DNA of 64,000 nt, from contig NC_135555.1 of the NCBI RefSeq assembly GCF_964340395.1, forward strand, positions 17,507,246 to 17,571,245, written 5' to 3'. The position numbers and the translations under genes were made by a program. Position 1 is the first letter of the stretch. The number at the start of each line of letters is the position of its first letter. Under the pieces are notes generated by a model. It was not told the DNA's origin. It saw only the letters and a program-made list of their open reading frames with translations, and searched no databases. Positions 53,301 to 63,938 of this stretch are shown here, in pieces. This DNA comes from Glandiceps talaboti. Lineage: Eukaryota; Hemichordata; Enteropneusta; Spengelidae.

Positions 53301-54373
53301 GACGGTGATGGCAAACCATTTACCCCGGCATTTTATTTCACTGGTTACCGATAAGACCTTTATAACCTCGTGGCTGATCCGAGTTGCAAACATCAATTGC
53401 AACAGTTGTCTTCATATACCGTCTGATCCATAGGCATTCACATCCTATATTCAAGCCCGGAAAGACTCGTGACTGCCTCTACTGAATATGTAAATTCGTA
53501 ATAATTTCCTTCTTATATAATACGGCTACAAATTGCATGAAATTGCTATAGAATTACTGTCACAGGGTTTCACCCCCAAAAAACAACAACAATAACAAAC
53601 TGACGTAGTTTATGAGCGCTGACATCGGAAAAGTGAGGGTAGGGTAATCGCTAGTTACATATATACCCACCGTAATGATATTACATGTAATGATGTATTC
53701 ACCTCACGTGCTTGTAGATCAACACATGGAATTCTAGACCCTGGAAGAACATAGTCATAAAATATTCAGGTCGATGCTTTAACTAATAATAATAATAATT
53801 GTATTCTACATAGACAGAAAATGAGAAGTCACTCACCGCACCAAGATGGCCAATGACGACTGCAATACCGATGGCGAGTGATGCAGACCCACCAAGATCT
53901 CTGCGGCGGCCATCAGTTGTAGCGAAGATGGTGAAAACGAGCTGGAAAGTGATGACAACCTCAATGAGCAGGCCCTGCCAATTTTCCACAGACACGTCGG
54001 TGACACCAAAGCCTCCGTGATGGGAATCCGGTACTAGTAGGTAAACCAAAGCAGCCCCGACGAGGGAACCTAGACACTGGGCAAGGATGTAGAATATTGT
54101 CACCAAAATGTTAACCTTTTTGACACAAAACAGTGCCAAAGTGACGGCCGGGTTGATGTGCCCTCCGCTGACATGGCCAAAACATTGCACCATAGTGGCG
54201 ATTGCTAGGCCAAAGCATAGAGCGATCTGCACTATGCTTACTTCCAAGCCAGGTGAAGCGAGACACGATGCAACTCCCAAAAAGACGAAAATAAGAGTTG
54301 CAACGAACTCGGCAGCGACGGCACGCCAAAATTGGACGCTGCAGATCTGTTCTTTCAGGGTCTGTTCAGCCAT
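35008..54373 (-). CDS. Aquaporin, AQP4-like classical water channel, 273 aa
   Basis: Coding exons on the minus strand are 54373-53837, 36477-36397 and 35211-35008 (stop TAG), all phase 0: 537+81+204 nt. Exon 1 encodes a short N-terminus, four to five membrane segments, [15 protein letters not shown] and the first pore motif [10 protein letters not shown], ending at VVIGHLGA. Exon 2 encodes [14 protein letters not shown] with the second NPA motif. Exon 3 gives the last membrane segment ([20 protein letters not shown]) and an acidic tail. The aromatic/arginine filter reads Phe (CFGL), His (IGHL), Ala (GASM) and Arg (NPAR), typical of a water-selective AQP4-type pore. The AQP1 mercury-site Cys is replaced by Ala. 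The 81-nt exon equals the third coding exon of vertebrate AQP0/1/2/4-type genes. The family call is secure; any upstream 5' UTR exon is not visible. Confidence 0.96.
35472..35593. mobile_element. Foldback element with AT-dinucleotide loop (aquaporin intron 2)
   Basis: The left arm ggatagttagtgcagcaaaa continues to aatcatt. The right arm is its near reverse complement, from aatgattgtcaatgattta to ttttgctgtactaattatcc. The arms are about 45 nt with mismatches and the loop is a TA run. The repeat-rich loop suggests a mobile or microsatellite-seeded hairpin. Confidence 0.8.
35597..35656. repeat. (AT)n microsatellite
   Basis: About 60 nt of pure AT immediately next to the foldback element at 35472-35593. 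Confidence 0.95.
36051..36215. repeat. A-rich (ACAAAA)-like low-complexity tract
   Basis: The tract contains only A and C with rare G, in aquaporin intron 2. The lysine/asparagine-rich frames across it are artefacts of composition. Confidence 0.9.
36849..37052. repeat. Poly-G run and long (AT)n microsatellite
   Basis: A G run lies at about 36849-36863. An AT dinucleotide run covers about 36968-37052. Confidence 0.95.
37321..37377. repeat. C-homopolymer followed by A-homopolymer
   Basis: About 15 C are followed by about 41 A in succession. It could be a retroposon poly(A) tail, but no adjacent retrosequence is recognisable. Confidence 0.9.
37832..38012. repeat. (GTAT)n/(GT)n compound microsatellite
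   Basis: GTAT runs alternate with two pure GT runs. Confidence 0.97.
41021..41385. repeat. Compound microsatellite (CTAT)n-(TGTA)n-(GT)n-(GTCT)n
   Basis: CTAT units fill about 41021-41107. TGTA and GT runs follow to about 41294, then GTCT/CTGC units to about 41385. Confidence 0.97.
46215..46312 (+). mobile_element. Dispersed repeat family D, 3'-end fragment
   Basis: Shares ctagcgactcg, gtgaca, cactcgtattttccttgg, gaacgaagaaa and ggataatatcta with the full copies at 24478 and 57264. The left part is missing. Confidence 0.75.
47252..47432. repeat. (AT)n and (CATA)n microsatellites
   Basis: An AT run covers about 47252-47318. A CATA run covers about 47390-47432. Confidence 0.95.
48828..48901. 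repeat. (GTAT)n microsatellite
   Basis: About 18 perfect tetranucleotide units. Confidence 0.97.
50055..50310 (+). mobile_element. Dispersed MITE-like repeat family E, copy 2 (aquaporin intron 1)
   Basis: Contains cgattacgctcaattttaga at the start and gggtcggcagtgaaaaacta near the end, and closes with attggaaccaaacaattg. It matches 11315-11650 in the same orientation but is shorter internally. Confidence 0.75.
51138..51395 (+). other. Protein-like open frame of unknown origin in aquaporin intron 1
   Basis: The frame runs to TGA at 51393-51395. It lacks low complexity and encodes a charged segment including [36 protein letters not shown] and [17 protein letters not shown]. The text just before the stop (gacatgtgagtaag) also makes a good splice donor. 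Upstream, a stop immediately precedes the GTG at 51138; the first ATG in frame is near 51159. I do not recognise the family. It could be a gene relic, a nested exon or chance. Confidence 0.25.
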
Positions 54374-54871
54374 TTCCCCGTATTTTCACACACCAACGTT
54401 GTAGAGTAAGAGTTCGAAGTATTATCCACTATCAGAGGTGGATGGCAGTGCTATGAGCTGCTTTCTGTAGTGTGGCTAAGTCCAAAATAACGATCTATGT
54501 CTGCTTGTGATGAAAAACGCCCCTGCTTAGAATTAGCGCATGGCATCTCAGTAAACAGTCGCGCGAGGGCTTCACAGAAACTTAATCTGTACATGGCAAC
54601 AACAGGCTAGGCAGCGCATGTCGTTACTGATTTGAAAGTGACTGACCTTGTTCTGCTCTCAGACGCCATCACGAGGCGTCATTTCTGCAATAGCTGGAAT
54701 GCTGAACTAGATATACACACATAAATAACGCATTTAGCTAGAGCATGAGTCATTTACAGACTTCGAAACGGACATAATAATTCGCTTTTGTTCGTGATAT
54801 TTTATTTCCAATTTGATACATTTCTGGATTACATATGCAAATTACAAATCACCTTTATCGTACTCGAGGTA

Positions 54872-55217
54872 ATGCACTAGTCAATGCCAACCCCCATCCA
54901 CCCCACCTCGGGGCATAGTGGGGGGTTTGGAAATTAGTCTTATAAAATTTGACAAATGCCCCACCCCCTGGGGCAAGACATTCTGGAAAATCCCCACCTA
55001 AAACAAGTAAAACTCCCAACATTTCCCCCACCGCATTCAAAAATTCTGACTGACACACAACTACTCTTTTACGTCCTTGAAAATGACTAGGGAGGTCAAT
55101 ATGAGGCAATTGCCCCACCCCTCGGGCATTGTTTCATGGCAAACACGGTCTAATCCCCCACATTTGTCCCGTATCGCCCGAGGTGGGGTCCCTCGGGCAT
55201 TACATTGACTCGTGCAT
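54872..55217. mobile_element. Foldback (MITE-like) element with CCCC/GGGG-rich arms upstream of the aquaporin
   Basis: The left end atgcactagtcaatgcc followed by accccacctcggggcat is mirrored on the right by atcgcccgaggtggggt and cgggcattacattgactcgtgcat. The interior repeats smaller gccccaccc blocks. There is no coding capacity. It sits 0.5 kb upstream of the aquaporin start codon. Confidence 0.85.
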
Positions 55218-55348
55218 AAGACTAACAGAGTTTCTCAACGGTCACATTTCCAAGTCTTTTTGTTGAATAATAATCAACACCTCTGCTTTGCATTACTTGG
55301 TATGTTCTGGAGGAACACATAGTTAACAATCTTTACTTCGGCTTAGAC

Positions 55349-55405
55349 CATAGACCCTACACGAAACATACGCGTGTAGGGTCTGTGTTTCGTGTACGGT
55401 CTATG
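55349..55405. mobile_element. 57-nt mini-hairpin element with 7-bp target duplication
   Basis: The body begins catagaccctacacgaaaca and ends tgtttcgtgtacggtctatg, near-perfect inverted ends. The centre cgtgtaggg is the reverse complement of ccctacacg in the left arm. It is flanked by cttagac on both sides (55342-55348 and 55406-55412). Its termini match the 27-nt element at 24681-24707. Confidence 0.85.
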
Positions 55406-55784
55406 CTTAGACAAACTCAACTTCTTTGTTTGCCTTTTCATATTCACCCATACCATATAGGTCACGAAGACATGTAACTTGTAAGTAGGGGAAAAATAGC
55501 GTGGATTTACCACATTTGATGTATCATTTGTATTGTTTTTAGTTACAAATTACATAAAACAAAATACATTGATAATGCACAAACATATAAAATGATACAA
55601 TTTATGTCCCTATGAGAACAAATCGATATCACTGTGAGAAGATTCAAACACACAAACTGTTTATTTGTGTGCGTGACCCTGGTGTACGTGATCGCAGTGA
55701 GATAAAATGCACATGACATTTCATGCGCGCGTTATCAGCAATATATACTTGTATTTTGTTTGTGTAATTTGTAGCAAAAACAAA

Positions 55785-55789
<5 letters not shown>

Positions 55790-55876
<87 letters not shown>

Positions 55877-55879
55877 GTC

Positions 55880-55926
<47 letters not shown>
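55790..55926. repeat. (CT)n and (GTCT)n microsatellite
   Basis: A CT run covers about 55790-55870, followed by GTCT units and a second short CT run. Confidence 0.97.
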
Positions 55927-57263
55927 ATGTAATGTTTTATTTGTCTTGTTATAATGTATGTTATAACCCAAAGGGCCACGTATTATTTCTTAGATTGCTA
56001 TTTTCCTAAGAAAACATCACACGAATCATGCTACTAGATATGTATCAATTTATGCGCAATAGAAGTGCTTTTTGTAGAGGTAAGGGGAATATATGCCAAA
56101 ACGTTGTCATATTTAGACTGCAGACAAGGAAAACAACAATCTAAGAAATACTACACACCCTATGTTATAACCACCCCCCCCCCCCACACACTTACATACA
56201 CATACAAATAATAGTACAACGTATGCTCGACGTACGTTACCACTTTTATTGTACCCCTTTTTCTCTGTTAACTCTGATACCAATCAGCAAGTATCGGTAA
56301 TTAACTTGAATTAAATTATTAGTTTTTTAATCTTTGCACAATCATGAATAATAAACTATCTGTTCCATAAAAAAAGAAGTGTCTCTCGGTGCTATATAAT
56401 GTGTCAAACAAAATAAACATGGCCTCTCGGTTTGAAGGACGCAAAGTCCAGCTTATACATTCCATGCATGTATTTTCGTAACATGAATGACCGGGTTATG
56501 CTACTAGGTATCACCTCAGACTAGTCTGATGTATCACACTATGCACTAGTCTAGCTGCTATACTCTAAAGTCACGTGTTCAGTTATTGAACACATATTAG
56601 GACACTTTTTGACTGTAGTGGGTGTGTTCATATCAGTAAGAAAACTAGAACTCGTGTGTTTAGTTTTTGGACATATAGTGTCTTTATTTGAACACATAGC
56701 ATATGTTCAAAATCATATAAAATAGAACACTGTAACACTTTTTGAACAGAGTATATATGGTCAGAGCAAGTACACAGCTGCAGAATGCATGTGTTCTGGA
56801 AACCAGACCAAACTGAACACATGCGACGCGTCCAAAGCGTCAACATGTTTAGTGTAGGCCTCGGGTTTTGTTTCTGATACGAACGATATGACTAGCGACG
56901 GAAGACTTTATCGAGCGACCGAAGGTCGCCTTCGAATTCACAGTGAGCAGAATATCCCGAGGGATCTAGCAGCAAGACTAGTATCACATCAGCCTCACTG
57001 CAAAACATGATTTAACGAAAAAATGGTGGGACAGAACACGACATGTCATTTTCTAGATTTGGGAATCAGACATTAGAGATATCATTGTAAGGAGAATAAC
57101 ACACAAGGGATGAAATTTGAAAAAAAACCCCGAAGCTAACGAGTTAAAACTTTCGCAGTAATAGTCCGCTACGTTAAACTTTCGATTTCATTTAATAGCC
57201 CTCTACGGCGGGAAGTTTTGATGTAATTTACCGTAAGTATGCTAAAATGTCAGGGAAACCGCT

Positions 57264-57595
57264 ATTATACCATGCACGAGCCAGAACAAAAAATATGGAA
57301 TATATACTCTTGTCGTTCTACGTCACGACAACGCTTGTCTATGTCACACAATACGTGGCTACGTCATTGGTTCTGCTGTGTTCGAAGTATGAGTAATTGC
57401 CATTACTTTCCCTGATTTTTCTTTGATATTACTAGCGCTGGTATAATTATGTTATTCTCCAATATTTTTCTAAAATACCCGTGACCTAAGGGTTGTCACT
57501 ACGAGTCGCTAGACGGGTAATGACAAGGGCCTTTTCGGTCACTCATATTTTTCTTGGTTGAACGAAGAAATATATTAAGGAATAATATCTAATTA
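57264..57595 (+). mobile_element. Dispersed repeat family D, copy 2 (unoccupied reference copy)
   Basis: A full-length match to 24478-24895 without the 27-nt insertion. It starts near attataccatgcacgagcc and ends near aaggaataatatct. Confidence 0.85.
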
Positions 57596-57865
57596 TACTA
57601 TCAATTATGTTCACAATTATGTTACGTCTGCTAAGAATACCAAATTATGATTTTTATATCACTGAAGGCACATTTCGACATTAGTATACTAATATGATTT
57701 AATCGTGGTGTAATTTTTGCACTCAAGTCAAATTTCACTCTGAGTTTACCATGTTCAGCCCTAATAAATATTACGTTTAAAATATGCCAATAACAAGTGA
57801 TGGATAAATGTATAGTAACTAGCATACAACAAATGTCTTATAAACTAGAGTTCCCCCCAAAACAC

Positions 57866-57866
<1 letters not shown>

Positions 57867-57912
<46 letters not shown>
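57867..57912. repeat. (CAA)n microsatellite
   Basis: About 15 perfect CAA units. Confidence 0.95.
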
Positions 57913-57913
<1 letters not shown>

Positions 57914-58622
57914 CAAGCAAATTTAAACCCAAAACAAATAAAATCAGCTTGTTGTCCTCTAGTATTTAACAATAGTTCGACTTACATATATTGTGGTATC
58001 GATTTGTTCGGATATTTAAGCAGACATATATCTTGCAATATGTACATTTTTTACTGTGCGTATTTACATACATACAATTGTAGTATATAAATGATCATAT
58101 AAAATGATGAAATGCTTGCAAAAAGAGTGCTACACGAATACCCGTCACGAATACCCGTCACGTCAATCAACTGTGAGGACGGTATTACAAACTGAATTCG
58201 TGTAGTCAAGTGCAGCCAACGGGCAAATTTGTGGTTATTTAATTTAATTATATCTTGTTTCAGACCAAAATTATGTTTTTAATAGACTTACCCACAAAAA
58301 AATAATTGTGGGGAGGGTGTTTATTTGTTCTTATGTGCCCTCCCACTAGTGATGAAGAATATCGGCCCTCCCTCCCTCCCTCCCATTTGTTTTCACCTTG
58401 CCCGCCAGCCCACTGCCAACTAGTATATATTATGAATGATTTACCCACTCCCCACCAGGAAAACGTTTGTGCTTTCCGCTATATCAACACTTCATTTTGA
58501 CGTACACAATGTGCGCCCCTCCCCTAACCTCGTTTTCTTCCCTCCCGCCAACAGAAAAATTACGTAAGAACAGATTTTTTTTGCAAGAACAGCTAATTCG
58601 TTGACTGCACTTGCGTAGTCCT

Positions 58623-61600
58623 TCAGATGTACCTAGGTTTAACATCATTAACATTCGTCATGTAATAAAGGAACTGGTCTGGTAGTTTCTTGAAAACTGC
58701 CCGAGCCAACCTATCTTTGCTTGTAGCTTTGGTCTCATAATCAACAAAATCATGAAATCGTACAAACTGAAAATAAATGAAATGGGAGGAACTTGTAAGC
58801 TTCAAAGGTTATTACTGACATATTATATTCATAATGCGAAAGATTGACAAGTTTTATAACACTGTGGCATGATTGTTGATGTTTTGGTCACCAATTTCAA
58901 GCAATAACTAAGTTAAACTTAGATTAATCCAGAATCTCTTTCTTGTCGTTTTTGATATGACATTAAACAAATTATATAGGGAATTTCACAATACCGTGCA
59001 GCTCTTCTGTTTGATACAACCACACAGAAACTAACACGAAACTGGACACACTACACTTTAAAATAGCAAGACTGAATGAGTAGTTTCTTGCTACATTTTG
59101 TCTGAGTGAAATGAACTACACATGCTACATCAAATGAACACCGCAAAGGACTTTGTACGCTCCCTTCATCGGGTGTCTGATACTGAGAAACACATTGGCG
59201 CCCGAACGTCTGGATGAAGTTGCAGTAATATTGAAACGTTTATGCTAAATGTAGCAAAAAAATGCGATCTTGCTGTTGAAGTGTGGCATGTCCAGTTTCT
59301 TGTTGGCTTATGTAGTATCAAAAATAAAAGCTGCACGGTATTGTATAATTCACTGTACAAGTTACAAGTTACAAGTTACAAGTTACAAGTTGGCAGTTCT
59401 GAAAGGCGAAAGACATCTGCTATATGCCTATTTTCAAGCATCATAGCCTTATTTTAACTATCTGTTATCTAAAACACAGCTCATAAGACCATTAAATATA
59501 ATGATCATACATTTAAAGTATCACTTACGTGGGCAATGTCATCAATCTTCCTTTCTGCCTCAGAGGATGCAGCTTCTTCTTTCATCATCACTGTAGAATT
59601 TTACAAGACACAAGACACATAATACGTCATATATCTTTTTAAAATTTCGATGAAGTGGTATAAGTACGGTAACAGTCATTCGAATAACAACGAAGTCGGA
59701 ACATATGATCTCTTTAGGATCTGGCGTTGATAGCAACTGGTTAATCTGACTATCGTATGCGATTATGACTGCTGATGAAATTACATGCTGTTTCACACAT
59801 GGCACAAAAATGACAAGATAAAAATATGAAGTAATAATAAACCTAAAAAAATCCCCTATTAATTCAAATGTAAATTTGCGTGTTATCTATTTAGTTAGGA
59901 ACAATCGTCGTTTTCACCCCCAAACTACGGAAATGTCCCCCACCCCCCTGTGTGCACAGTGATATTTCCACTTCATTTGAATCACACATTGGTTTATACC
60001 AAAACTATCCATCAATAACAAGATAAAAGGCGTATTTTATATTCCTCTTTGTAAATTACATGAATAAATTATTGTGTTATGATATTCAGATGTCTTGCAT
60101 AGAGTACTGTCTAACTGTGGACTTCCAATTGTAATTAGTGTAATGTCACATTGCATTAACTTACCTGATTTATCAAAATGGTCATTACCAATTCCAACAA
60201 TCACTATTGAAAGGGGAAGACCGGCTACCTGCAATTTATCATAAAACAATTATCTTCGAGAAAGAAGTGGCGAAATTTTTATACTGAAAAATCTTGTTAC
60301 GCTAAAGTGGCGAAGCAACAGTGCATTGTTTGTAACTATGAGAACAAATTACTTTAAGAGTACTTACTGTAAGAGTTTTTGATTCAATCATTAATTTCAA
60401 TGTCTTTTGTAAAATACTTTGTTAGCATAACTTCACTTTATTTTGTTTGGCAGGTCGCGTTATGTTCAAGTTCTTCTCGCGTCGCCTCGATTGATTTCAT
60501 CTGCTGCGTCTCTAGATCTCCTGCTTCGTTTTTACTCACCTTTGTTTTGTTTTGTTTTGTTTTGTTTTTTGTTCATGTCACGATGAAGCTGTAAGACCTT
60601 AACATGCTTAAAAAATCGTACTATATATATAGCGGGAACAACTTACTGCCATGATTGCATCTTTAGTTTTGGCCATTGTGATTGTATCGTAATGACTGGT
60701 TAACAACAAAAGGACAAAATAGTTATCATCATCACCATGGGTTCTAGCAAACCTATCGTAAAGAGTAACAATACGACAAAATTAGATTACAAAATTGTAA
60801 TTATCCAACAAAACTATTGTTTTATATAAAAAACTTGTTTGAAAAAACTTGCAGATTGACAATAATGTCAAATTTCAGAGAAGAATGTATTCGATTGTAT
60901 TGCAAGACAGTCACTTATAGTTTATAAACTTTATTCCCTGTATTTTAGTTTCAAACACAGTGTTGTCAATTCTTTGGATAAATAATCAGAAAAACCCGTA
61001 ATATATACACAACCGAATAGAACAAAGTCAGCACACCGGGACTTCATTGTATAGTCACCATTTTAGGGATAATATAGCTATTGAGCATGCGCAATCAAAG
61101 TTCCTAGGGTAAGACTACTGGGAATGAATATTCCCGCAAGCGTATACGTTCTGAAGCGTTGTTCATACTGAGGTATCGTTGGAATATTCTATTCCATACA
61201 GCTAGCGTATTTGTACCATGAAGTCGATGTGAATACTATGAAAGGCAAGTCAGGCGCGCAAGTCAGTGGTACTAGTAAAAAGTTCGAAAGTCACACACCG
61301 TCATTTCAAGTTCAGATTTTATAAGAGATGGAGTAAAGATATAATCGATGAGCACGTGCAGATATGGTATGACAAACAATGTGAATATTGCCGCAGGAAG
61401 ACACTATGAATCGTCTTTAATTACTCACGTTTCGGATTGCTCGATGACAGGCACTAAATCGACAGGGTCGTCATTACTCGACGTACTCATGGTCATGATT
61501 AGCTTTTCTCGGTAGGATGCAATGATCTCTTCAACACCCTTGCAACATGGATTAGAGGGTCCGTTCTAAAAAAACCCCGAAAGTACAGATATACGCACAA

Positions 61601-63938
61601 ATCAATCTCTTGATACTGGTGTTAAATTCATTAAATTAGTTTTTTTTATCAATCTATCTTTTCAATTTTAAAATGCAAATTAACAATGACTCTTCTAGAC
61701 TGCAATGCAAAGTTGTGAATTGTAAATAACGAAGCTGACTTACAAGGAAAAAATCAGAGATGTCATTTGAATCCTTGGTTTTGGCGCCAAATCCCAGTGC
61801 ACGATAGATTTTCGTTCGGTCGTAGTATTCCAGCGATTCACTTATTGAAGTTAAGACACTTTCATACGCATCTTGATATGCTGATCAAAAAAAAATTAAA
61901 AGCTTTAAAAAGTGAGTCGAATGTGAAGTGAAGTGAATATTGTACAAGTTATACCAGTTGTCGATATTATCCACAGAAAGTGGTTTCAACCATAATCGCC
62001 ACTGAGGGCGCTGATTATTGGTTGCAGAACCAAGAATCAATTTGATTTGATTTATTGTGTATACAGGTACAAAAAAAAATATGTTTACTCAGAGGTGATG
62101 CAATACTGACTGGTCACGGTGTACGATATTATGAGTAAGTTATTGTACCTAACAAGATATTTTCAGAAAAAACCCCGTTTCAGTTGTAACATTAAGGCTG
62201 AAAAAATATGATTACTTTAAGAAAGTGGTTAATATTTTTGTCATTTAAGCCAATAATATATATATTGAGTTTGCAATAGAAGCGATACTGAAAATAATAA
62301 CACAATAATGCAGATAGAAACAGAACATTCTACTTACCTGCTGGATTGCTAAGGTCAATTGCAACGGTAAAGTGCATACGTGTTCCGCACCTGGTAAAGT
62401 CGGCAAATGAATATTTCTTTTCAATATTGCACTCCAAAAGAGAAAGAAGTCCCGAGTTATCATATTTGGACGATTTCTCCTTCTTACAGCGATTGATGAA
62501 CTATGGATACAAAATGGAGTAGAAATAGACATAGATAAATTTAAAATAAAACATTGATAACAATCTTGAATGGAATTTTGACTACTAAAGTAAGAAATAC
62601 GCAGAATCATTGCACTGTCAAAGTTTGTGAAAACTTCAAAAGACCGAAATAAGTCGCCTATAAACTTAAATACAAACACTTGCCTTGGTGACATTTGCGG
62701 ATTTGGGTTCTTGCTTTAGGCTGTTCACTGTTGTTTCGCACGCTCCTATATAACTATCTCTGAAAACAAATATACTAATAATTATACCGTGACCATACAC
62801 AAGCCAGGTTATAGTCTTTGAACAGAAAATATGGATTATATACCCTGGTCGTTACTACGTCAAGACAACAGGTCTATATCAAACATTCCAAATCTTCACT
62901 ATTTGTCCTGATTTTCCACACATTATGCTTGAGGAGGTATAACTACTGTTACATTAAATATTTTTCTTCATTCAGTTGGACAAAACTAGGGGTTGACACG
63001 ACTTGTCTAGCGACTCGCAGTGATGAGGCCTTTTAGGTAACTCGTATTTTTCTTGGCTGAAAGACATTTAATATTGGGTATTAATGAATAAATACGCACA
63101 ATCTATAAACTTTGGCATATTTCTCTTTATTAGTTGAAGTGTCATCTGTTACATGTGTGGTTTAAATCTTTTGGATTTGCATATAAGCGTAATATTGGCT
63201 TGTTTTTACGACACCGATATTTGGTATATGGTAGAAAGTACAAGGCCTTGTAACTTCGTGATACTTTTCATTTTGTTAGTCAAACAAAAATAAAATGTTG
63301 GTATATGTAGACCGCGATATGTTTACATTGCTATATCAAACGGTAATTTATCGAATGTTTGCTTCATAGCTATTCAAATTCATTCATGCATAAGTAAATG
63401 AAGTACACGTACTTTGCCTTGTGGTCATAGTCCCAGCAGTAAATACAAATTTTTCGTTGGAAGTCATCTGCACACAGAGTCCTGAGGGGCACGGTAAACG
63501 GTCGCCAAGTTGGATTAAGCGTATCCATGATTGTCTCAGTTCGATAGACGATGGTTTTGCTTTAAAGATATAAAATACAGCACTTTAAAGGCCCATGTCA
63601 GATAACGATGAATATTTAGGTACGAAAATACCCTATTGTCTGGCAAAGTCATAGGAAAGGTCGGCCCTGAAAAAAATCAACGACTATTTAACCCCCCTTG
63701 TCCCACTGATAAGAGGGTACTTATCCAAGACAGTGGGATTCAAACATTGTGTTTTACGCATTCAATAAAATATCATACAATATATGAAACCACCTTTTAA
63801 TTGGAGAAACACACAGCTTAAATTATGATCTTACCTTTCGTCATCATTTGTTCTGTAGAATGTCAAATAAGGGTCCGACTTGCTAAATCTGTCTTTGTTA
63901 TCGAGCTTTTGACCCTTAAATTGCAACGTAATGAGGTC
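58623..63938 (-). CDS. Copine 3, divergent, 3' part (last ten coding exons; 5' end outside window)
   Basis: Exons in transcript order are 63938-63835, 63559-63413, 62759-62684, 62500-62338, 61880-61744, 61565-61429, 60752-60647, 60228-60165, 59590-59529 and 58766-58623 (TGA). They give 379 residues with every phase matching copine 2. The peptide covers C2B (LDNKDRFSKSDPY, then CWDYDHKAKDSYIG) and the copine domain (HFTVAIDLSNPA, ALGFGAKTK, NGPSNPCCKGV, AKTKDAIM, LPLSIVIVGIGNDHF, PDQFLYYM). Three departures are visible. The MIDAS motif reads DLSNP, with Pro162 in place of Ser. The usual TDG reads TSH (273-275). The PESLHY segment beside the MIDAS, about 15 residues, is absent. The intron after exon 62759-62684 has a GC donor. 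The frame is open throughout, so this looks like a functional but divergent paralogue rather than a pseudogene; without expression data that remains an inference. Confidence 0.92.
58981..59351. mobile_element. Foldback MITE family A, copy 2 (copine 3 last intron)
   Basis: The left end acaataccgtgcagc is mirrored exactly by gctgcacggtattgt. Further in, gaaactgga and tccagtttc, and cacactt and aagtgtg, are mirrored. The interior shares tttcttgctac followed by tttgtctgagtgaaat with copy 1 at 14208-14575. Confidence 0.85.
59354..59391. repeat. 7-bp tandem repeat (ACAAGTT)n
   Basis: About five copies of the heptamer directly abut the right end of the foldback element at 58981-59351. Confidence 0.95.
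62783..63095 (+). mobile_element. Dispersed repeat family D, copy 3 (copine 3 intron)
   Basis: A diverged match to 24478 and 57264 in the same orientation. Shared blocks are attatacc, aaaatatgga, ctggtcgtt, aatatttttcttcattcag, ctagcgactcg, ggccttttaggt and actcgtatttttcttggct. Confidence 0.8.

Larger units (their letters stand above)
36478..53836 (-). other. Aquaporin first intron, 17.4 kb
   Basis: The interval lies between the donor after ...GHLGA and the acceptor before the 81-nt exon. It contains microsatellites, a partial dispersed repeat (46215-46312), a MITE-like repeat (50055-50310), a G-rich tract (42113-42157) and one protein-like open frame of unknown origin (51138-51395). I see no nested gene that I can support. 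Confidence 0.75.
54374..58622. other. Region between aquaporin start and copine 3 stop
   Basis: This should contain the aquaporin promoter and 5' UTR and the copine 3 3' UTR. A reverse-strand AATAAA at 58320-58325, about 300 nt past the copine 3 stop, is a plausible poly(A) signal. Several mobile-element copies and two microsatellites fill much of the rest. I see no additional gene. Confidence 0.65.

Noticed and set aside
53783-53836. Extension of the aquaporin first exon to the stop near 53783
   Set aside because: The read-through tail (VSDF...YYYY) is intron sequence after a good GTGAGT donor. The exon at 36477 continues the family alignment in phase.
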